Positions 58,928-64,000 of a DNA stretch of 64,000 nt are shown here, in pieces. Under the pieces are notes generated by a model that searched no databases, had not been told where the DNA came from, and saw only the letters and a program-made list of their open reading frames with translations. Origin of the DNA: Oikopleura dioica (lineage: Eukaryota; Chordata; Appendicularia; Copelata; Oikopleuridae). The stretch lies in contig OU015569.1 of the NCBI GenBank assembly GCA_907165135.1, positions 2,914,001-2,978,000 of the forward strand, in the 5' to 3' direction. Each line of letters starts with the position of its first letter. Position 1 is the stretch's first letter. The translations under genes were made by a program, and so were the position numbers.

Positions 58928-61588
58928 ATGGGTAAGTTTTATCTTTTTACGCCTTTTTAGGTGTTTCTAAGTACAATAACGCAAGGTGTAATTTTGAGGC
59001 GTCCGCGATATATTTTTCGTAATTTTTATCGCATGACTTGTCAGAATAATATCAGATGATTTTCTTTCAATCACCAGTTATGTGGCGCGCATTTTAAAAT
59101 AGGCACAGTGAAATAAACGCATTCGTAGATTTGGATCAAGAGCAAAGCCCCTCTGATACTGGAGCAGGAGGTCGACGAGCTTCCAATGCGCAAGTTCGAA
59201 GGTCCGTGGCAGGAAAGCCTCCTGCTCGATTCACGCAAATAGGCGACAGTCTTCAGGATGAATACGGAAAGATGGTTGACCAAAGCAAACTTGTCATCAA
59301 GGTAAAAAGCAGTCACCTCATTCGCAATCAACGAGGACAACCTTTTATAGCCCTTCGATCAAGTTGAGCTCACAGAAGAGGAATTGAAAATCGAACACAC
59401 TCGAATTTTGACGGCAAAGAATCCACTCGCCCCGGACAATCACGTTACGTATAGCTTTACTACCCGCGAATTCGAAGAAGGACCTGCCATTCGCCATGTT
59501 CAAAACCACTTTATCAATAAGGGTAATCTCTTCCACCGAGAATCCGATGAGGGCCAGGTATGCTTTTAACTCTTATAAAGTGCCATCTTAACAAAATTCA
59601 TCAGGCGAAAATCGCAGAGGAAATCGCCAAGGAAGAAGCTGAGGCTGAAGAATCCGCGCGAGAGTCCCGAATGTCAATCAGGCCATCTATTGCTGGCAGT
59701 CAAGCCTCGATGCCCCCTCGACGCTCGACAGTAAGAGAATCGATTGCAGCTGCTCCATCAAACATCGAAGCCCTGGCTAACAAGCCAAAGAAGCCCGCGA
59801 AAAACCAGTTCAACTACCAGGAGCGCGATGCTCAATCAGGTAAACCTGTAACTGATTATTATCATCTCTTACTATTGGTTTAGGATTTTTAATGCTCCGA
59901 AATAAGCTCTCTCAAACCGATCCACCACCACGAGTCGACATTTCCGACACTGTTTCTCCTTCCGTCATTTATGATGTCTATCAAGAGCATTTGAAGAAAC
60001 TGGCTGCCGAAAAGGCCGCCGCTGCCAAAAAGCCTGTCAAGCAAGTCAATAAGAAAGAGCCTGTCAAGAAAGAAGTTGTTGTTGAACATGTCAAAAAAGA
60101 TCTTAGGTATGAATGGCAATTTTTAACGTGATCTTTCAATTTATTAAGTGACGTTACCGCCAGAAAAGTCGAGCGAATGCTTAATCAAAATACACACGAT
60201 CAACTTGCTGATGATTTCAAGTACTTCGACGATCCAAATGATAGGTAAAGAATTCTTATTTCTTCCAACACTGACCATTTTGATAAGCGAGCGAACGGAA
60301 GGTTCACTCCTTCCTTTGTGGAGATTCCAATACGAGAAAACAAAACGAATGGCTGTTACTTGCATGGCCTGGTGCCCTGGTACTGACCACGACGATGCAT
60401 TTGTTGTTGGTTATGGCTCTTTTGATTATGCCAAGCAAGGAAAAGGATATCTTGTATATTTCAGGTGAAGAATCGGTATTAATTTTCTCCCGCTGAAGAT
60501 GATTTTAGTATGAAGAACCCAAGCTACCCCGAAGGAACCGTTCCCAGTCCCTCAGGCATCATGTGCCTGTCAGTCAATCCTAAAAAGGGAAATCTCGTTG
60601 CATGCGGTCTTTACGATGGCTCGGTCGCTCTTTTCGACTACAAAGAGAAGAACGCTGACCCTCTCATCCAGACTGTCTCTGTCAAGCGACATGGCGAACC
60701 TGTGTGGGACATCAAATGGATGACTCAAGATGAAAGCGGTCGAGGTCGATTCTGCTCAATTTCCACGGACGGAAAACTCCGATGCTGGACACAGGTAAAA
60801 TAAACGCTCGATATTTCTGAAATACAATTCTAATAGGTCAAAAATGAGCTTGTTGGCACGTCGATGCTCGAATTCAACGAACAGGGCTCTGGAATGTGTA
60901 TTGACTTCCACCCTAAAAATCCAAAAATCTATCTCTGTGGTACTGAGGAGGGTATGGTCCACAAGTGTACTACGGAGTACTCGTCCAAGTACTTGTACTC
61001 CTCCGAGGCCCACGCTGGTGGTGTGATGGTCATCAAGTGGAACCCATTCCATGAAGATGTCTACGCCACTTGTGGCCAGGACTGGACGCTCAAGCTCTGG
61101 AATCAGGTAAATTTTATCAATCTAAACAAAATCGGACACGTTTAAGGTTCGACCCGAGCTCTGTCTAATGAGCTTCGACCTTGGCGCGTCCGTCAACGAT
61201 TTGGACTGGGCGCCCTACAGCTCCACCGTCATCGCCGCCATCACCGAGGGTGATAACGCTCGTGCCTTTGTCTACGATCTCTCGCAGAACAAGTACAACC
61301 CTCTCTGTTACCAAGGCGTCAGTACCAAGAAGAAAACCAGACTTACACGAGTTCTTTTCAATAAATCTCACAGAATCCTCCTCATTTCGAATGACAGGGG
61401 CTCCTGCACTTCCTTCAAACTCAGTCCTAACCTCCGAAAAGTGCCTGTCAAAAGCAAGAAAGATCCTACTCCTCTCCCAGGTAATTTTGAAAAAAATAAA
61501 TCCATTCATTTCATCCCTTTTAGTTGACCCAGCCAAGGAGCGCGAGAAGATTGGAAAGGTTGCTCTTAGTATGATGGACGGATACTAA
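58928..61588 (+). CDS. DNAI1: Axonemal dynein intermediate chain 1
   Basis: DNAI1 is an outer-arm dynein intermediate chain that carries a WD-repeat propeller. The first exon has only four coding bases (ATG G, 58928-58931), followed by an intron of about 200 nt. The N-terminal half is disordered with charged helices; the block KVERMLNQNTHDQLADDFKY precedes the propeller as in vertebrates. WD repeats follow from about 60300 (MKNPSYPEGTVPSPSGIMCL, TEEGMVHKCTTEYSSKYLYS, CGQDWTLKLWNQ, VNDLDWAPYSSTV). The tail includes SPNLRKVPVK. The stop is at 61586-61588. Confidence 0.94.
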
Positions 61589-61857
61589 ATATACTGTGTT
61601 TTTATTTAACTGACATCAATTTTGAATAAAGTTTCAATATATACTTACTCGTCCTGTTTTATCATTTTGCAAATCGGAAGCCTAGTTAGATATAGTAAGA
61701 CTAGACAATACACGTATGCAGCTTTCGTTAATAGCAACTGATTATGTTGAATTTGACGTTTTGACAGCTATATTTTTGGATAATCCCTAATCGTCGCGAC
61801 ATACTGTAATGCAGGAAAGATTTGCTTGTAGTGAAAGCGGTGAACTCAAGCGGAGTC

Positions 61858-62385
61858 ATGAAGTTTGTGACTTTTTTGTTGTTTTCTCTAACGCTATTTG
61901 GGATTTTTTTACTCCTTGGAATTGAGAAAGGATAAGAATAAGTTGACATGCAAAATTTTATTTTTCCGCTAGAGAACAGAATTATCCCCGTGAAAGCGAT
62001 AAAAGAGTACGATAAACTTGGACGAGAGTTAGGTCGACGGCACACAGTTCATCACATGTCAAAATTTTCAACCATGACTGAACAGGAATACGTTCACAGA
62101 ATGAATTCGTAAGTCTACTTCCGATTTTGTAAAGGTCTTCTTAAATCGGGATTAAGCTTTGTGATGGACTGGACCTCGCTATTACTCGCTCCGCTTTTTA
62201 TACAAGTGATAATGATTTTGATGGGTATTTTCCAGTTTGTGGATGAAGCGGATAAAGAGCGTATTTTCAAATCACTACGGTTAGTTGACATATAGAACAA
62301 CTGTGATTCTTTTTCCACAGATCCTTCAGAAGACGAAGGTCGACAACGTGGTCCGAAATCTTCCGCGATCCAGACAACTTCTAAG
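61858..62385 (+). CDS. Small two-span membrane protein, uncharacterised (about 131 residues)
   Basis: ATG 61858 opens a hydrophobic segment (FLLFSLTLFGIFLLLG). A 42-nt GA-AG intron (61931-61972) leads to a charged loop (YDKLGRELGRRHTVHHMS). After a GT-AG intron comes a second hydrophobic segment (LLAPLFIQVIMILMGIFQF), and after a third intron an Arg-rich tail ending at TAA 62383-62385. Frames agree at all three junctions. The first segment could instead be a signal peptide. No family is recognised. Confidence 0.6.
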
Positions 62386-63129
62386 GATGACTAGGTCCTC
62401 CTGACTCAACTTGCTTTTCTGTACATTTTCGTTAGAAAAAATTACGCCCCGGGATAGCGTGACGTAGAGAGGTCTAAATCGTACGTCACAACTCATGTTG
62501 CAATTTTCGGCATTCCAGTTTAGAGTGGGCACGCATTCTTCCTTCTATTTTACCTTTTTCATAACTTACTCAAGTAATTCTAACGGGGAGAGGGCACAAA
62601 CAATTCTTGCTTCTTTGATGATTGTACGAAATAATAACTACCCCATTTCACGTTTTCCTGGTGCTATGACGGATGAATGGGCTAAGTTTAATTACGGCCA
62701 TTTGAAATTCGACTTCGTGAAATGACCGGTAAAAGTGAAATTTAACCGCGAAAGCTTTTCTTGAGTGGGCGCACTTTATTTAATTGCACCGTTCGATTGA
62801 ACAGAGACCAAGGAGACGCTATTATCTCGTCTCTCACTCTTTTTTAATTCGAGCTCAACACGTGAGATTGATTATGAACTTCTCATAAAAATCTACTTTT
62901 CTTGTTTTTTGGGATTTGCTAAAACCAATAACAGAATGTTCTATTTTCGCTTTAACAAATTTAAACAGTATCTCGTAGACTTAATCCATCAAATTTGATT
63001 AAATGAAACAGTAAAAGCTTGTTTTTATTGACTTCAATAAGGAAGACGCTATAATTTTCGAGTAAAATGCCCCTTTTCTTTAATAAAAAGATTTATACAA
63101 GAGGGATTAACTCGCGTTTCTACCCTATG

Positions 63130-63137
63130 TGACGTCA
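63130..63137. promoter_or_regulatory. CRE-like palindrome TGACGTCA
   Basis: A perfect 8-bp CREB/ATF site 80 bases upstream of the TATA box. Position and orientation suit an enhancer or promoter element, but chance occurrence is possible. Confidence 0.5.
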
Positions 63138-63216
63138 GAGAAAGAGGGATGATTCAACTTTGACGCAGATGGTGGTGGCGGTGCACGTTTGGCTTGCCGC
63201 CAGCCTAGTCTCGCGC

Positions 63217-63223
63217 TATAAAA
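63217..63223 (+). promoter_or_regulatory. TATA box
   Basis: TATAAAA lies 80 bases before the ATG at 63297, placing a start site near 63247 and giving a short 5' leader without a clear trans-splice acceptor. A strong TATA fits a highly expressed secreted product. Confidence 0.7.
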
Positions 63224-63296
63224 TGCTCGAAGCACCCGGCTTCTTCCATCAGTCGAGGAGGAGAATTAAAAATTCAACTCGCTGAAAATAAAAAAA

Positions 63297-64000
63297 ATGC
63301 GAATTTTATTGTCGATTTTACTCGGCGGCACTTTAGGTGCGCCGAAAAACAATGAAGCGAGTACTTGCGGTGATCCAGAGCACGAACTTTCCCACTTCTG
63401 CAAAGGAAATGATGACCCTCTTGCCTGCGACGAAAGTCTTTTGTGTGAGTTCTGCCCAGATACTGACTCTTGCTACGTGAGCGATGCAAAGATCGATGCT
63501 TGCAATGAGAAATTCAAAGACGAAGATCAGCCTGTCATGTCTTGCATTTTTTCAAACGCACAGTCACACCTTGCACCCAAAGAATCGCTCAATGAAGAAG
63601 AAGTGGAAGTAGTCAAATCCGTCGTCCAGAAAATCGATGTCGGCGATGCCGATTCTTCAGCGAGTGGGGCAGCGCGTTCTGGATTTCTCAGCCTTTTCAA
63701 TACCGGCGGCTCCTTCGGTCAAGTTTCCGCGCCAATGATGCCTTACGACATGATGTCCGTAAATAACCGACTCTCCGCTCAATTCATCACGTGTCCAGTG
63801 AACGTTCCCTTTTGCCAGCGTCAAGAATGCACATCTTCTATCGGTAACCCGCAGAATAATGCCATGGACTGCTATCGAATCGCTGGATGCTGCTTCGACA
63901 ACGATCTTTTCGTTTACAAGACAGCGTTCGGGCAAGGACTCGCTCTCAACGCTCCTGTTTGCTACCGCGCCATTCGAACACCCCTTTTCCACGTCCTTAC
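63297..64000 (+). CDS. Secreted Cys-rich protein with trefoil (P-type) domain (3' partial)
   Basis: ATG 63297 begins a signal peptide (MRILLSILLGGTLGA). A Cys-rich block of about 60 residues follows (CGDPEHELSHFC, then LLCEFCPDTDSCY). A linker and a trefoil-like module follow with the typical C...C...C...CC...C spacing (MDCYRIAGCCFDND, APVCYRA). The frame runs off the window. Trefoil modules stabilise mucous layers in vertebrates. In larvaceans an extracellular role in the secreted house is possible, but this is inference. No intron is seen in the part present. Confidence 0.8.
   Translation, partial: MRILLSILLGGTLGAPKNNEASTCGDPEHELSHFCKGNDDPLACDESLLCEFCPDTDSCYVSDAKIDACNEKFKDEDQPVMSCIFSNAQSHLAPKESLNEEEVEVVKSVVQKIDVGDADSSASGAARSGFLSLFNTGGSFGQVSAPMMPYDMMSVNNRLSAQFITCPVNVPFCQRQECTSSIGNPQNNAMDCYRIAGCCFDNDLFVYKTAFGQGLALNAPVCYRAIRTPLFHVL

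Larger units (their letters stand above)
62386..63296. other. Intergenic and promoter region of the trefoil-protein gene
   Basis: One open frame at 62495-62725 on the plus strand lacks family similarity and is probably chance. The last 170 bases hold a CRE-like palindrome and a TATA box. Confidence 0.5.

Noticed and set aside
62495-62725. Open frame of 76 codons on the plus strand
   Set aside because: No splice-consistent extension, no domain and no coding bias; probably chance.

Overview
The window is nuclear DNA from a compact animal genome. The best fit is an appendicularian tunicate, Oikopleura dioica or a close relative. The evidence is genes packed on both strands with gaps often of only 150-450 bases, mostly tiny introns (26-60 nt, several of 31 nt), many introns that keep a protein in frame only if the donor is GA or GG instead of GT, and a full animal set of cilium, ESCRT, SNARE and proteasome genes. 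Several start codons lie directly after a splice-acceptor-like AG, as expected for spliced-leader trans-splicing. The species call is inference; exon maps come from reading frames and splice sites by eye.

Layout. 1-6367: a large Pro/Gln-rich, Ser/acidic nuclear-type protein with C2H2-like fingers (5' end outside). 6453-9237: a coiled-coil protein with repeated DPRRRPS motifs and a MITE in one intron. 9485-17868: IFT81, CFAP53, a CDK1/2-type kinase with a PATSIRE helix, and a multi-span membrane protein. 17869-19318 has no recognised gene. 19319-22742 (minus): an ankyrin-repeat protein ending in a RING finger. 22743-25079 has no recognised gene. 25080-34117 (minus): a mucin-like single-pass membrane protein with an 841-bp foldback transposon in an intron, a small Ser/acidic protein, a Scribble/Erbin/Lano-type LRR (LAP) protein and a signal-peptide/TM protein. 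34587-40165: six poorly conserved genes with very short introns. 40384-46868: PIH1D1 (minus) head to head with BET1L, then a tail-anchored protein, PSMA5 and YOD1. 47335-51162: a ZCCHC2/ZCCHC14-type protein with a Gln-rich tract and a CCHC knuckle. 53353-61588: SMAP-type ArfGAP, RUS1, CHMP7 and DNAI1. 61858-62385: a small two-TM protein. 63297-end: a secreted trefoil protein behind a TATA box.

Functional links. IFT81, CFAP53, DNAI1 and PIH1D1 serve cilium building or axonemal assembly. BET1L, SMAP, CHMP7 and LAP serve membrane traffic, ESCRT and polarity. PSMA5 and YOD1 belong to the ubiquitin-proteasome system and lie 212 bases apart in the same direction. Co-transcription is possible but not shown.

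Most unusual features: the density of GA-AG/GG-AG introns, three 26-nt introns, three different inverted-repeat elements inside introns (one within a 5' splice site), a dispersed family with CTGGGCTCGGCAA-like ends, and a donor placed in the loop of a perfect 11-bp hairpin.
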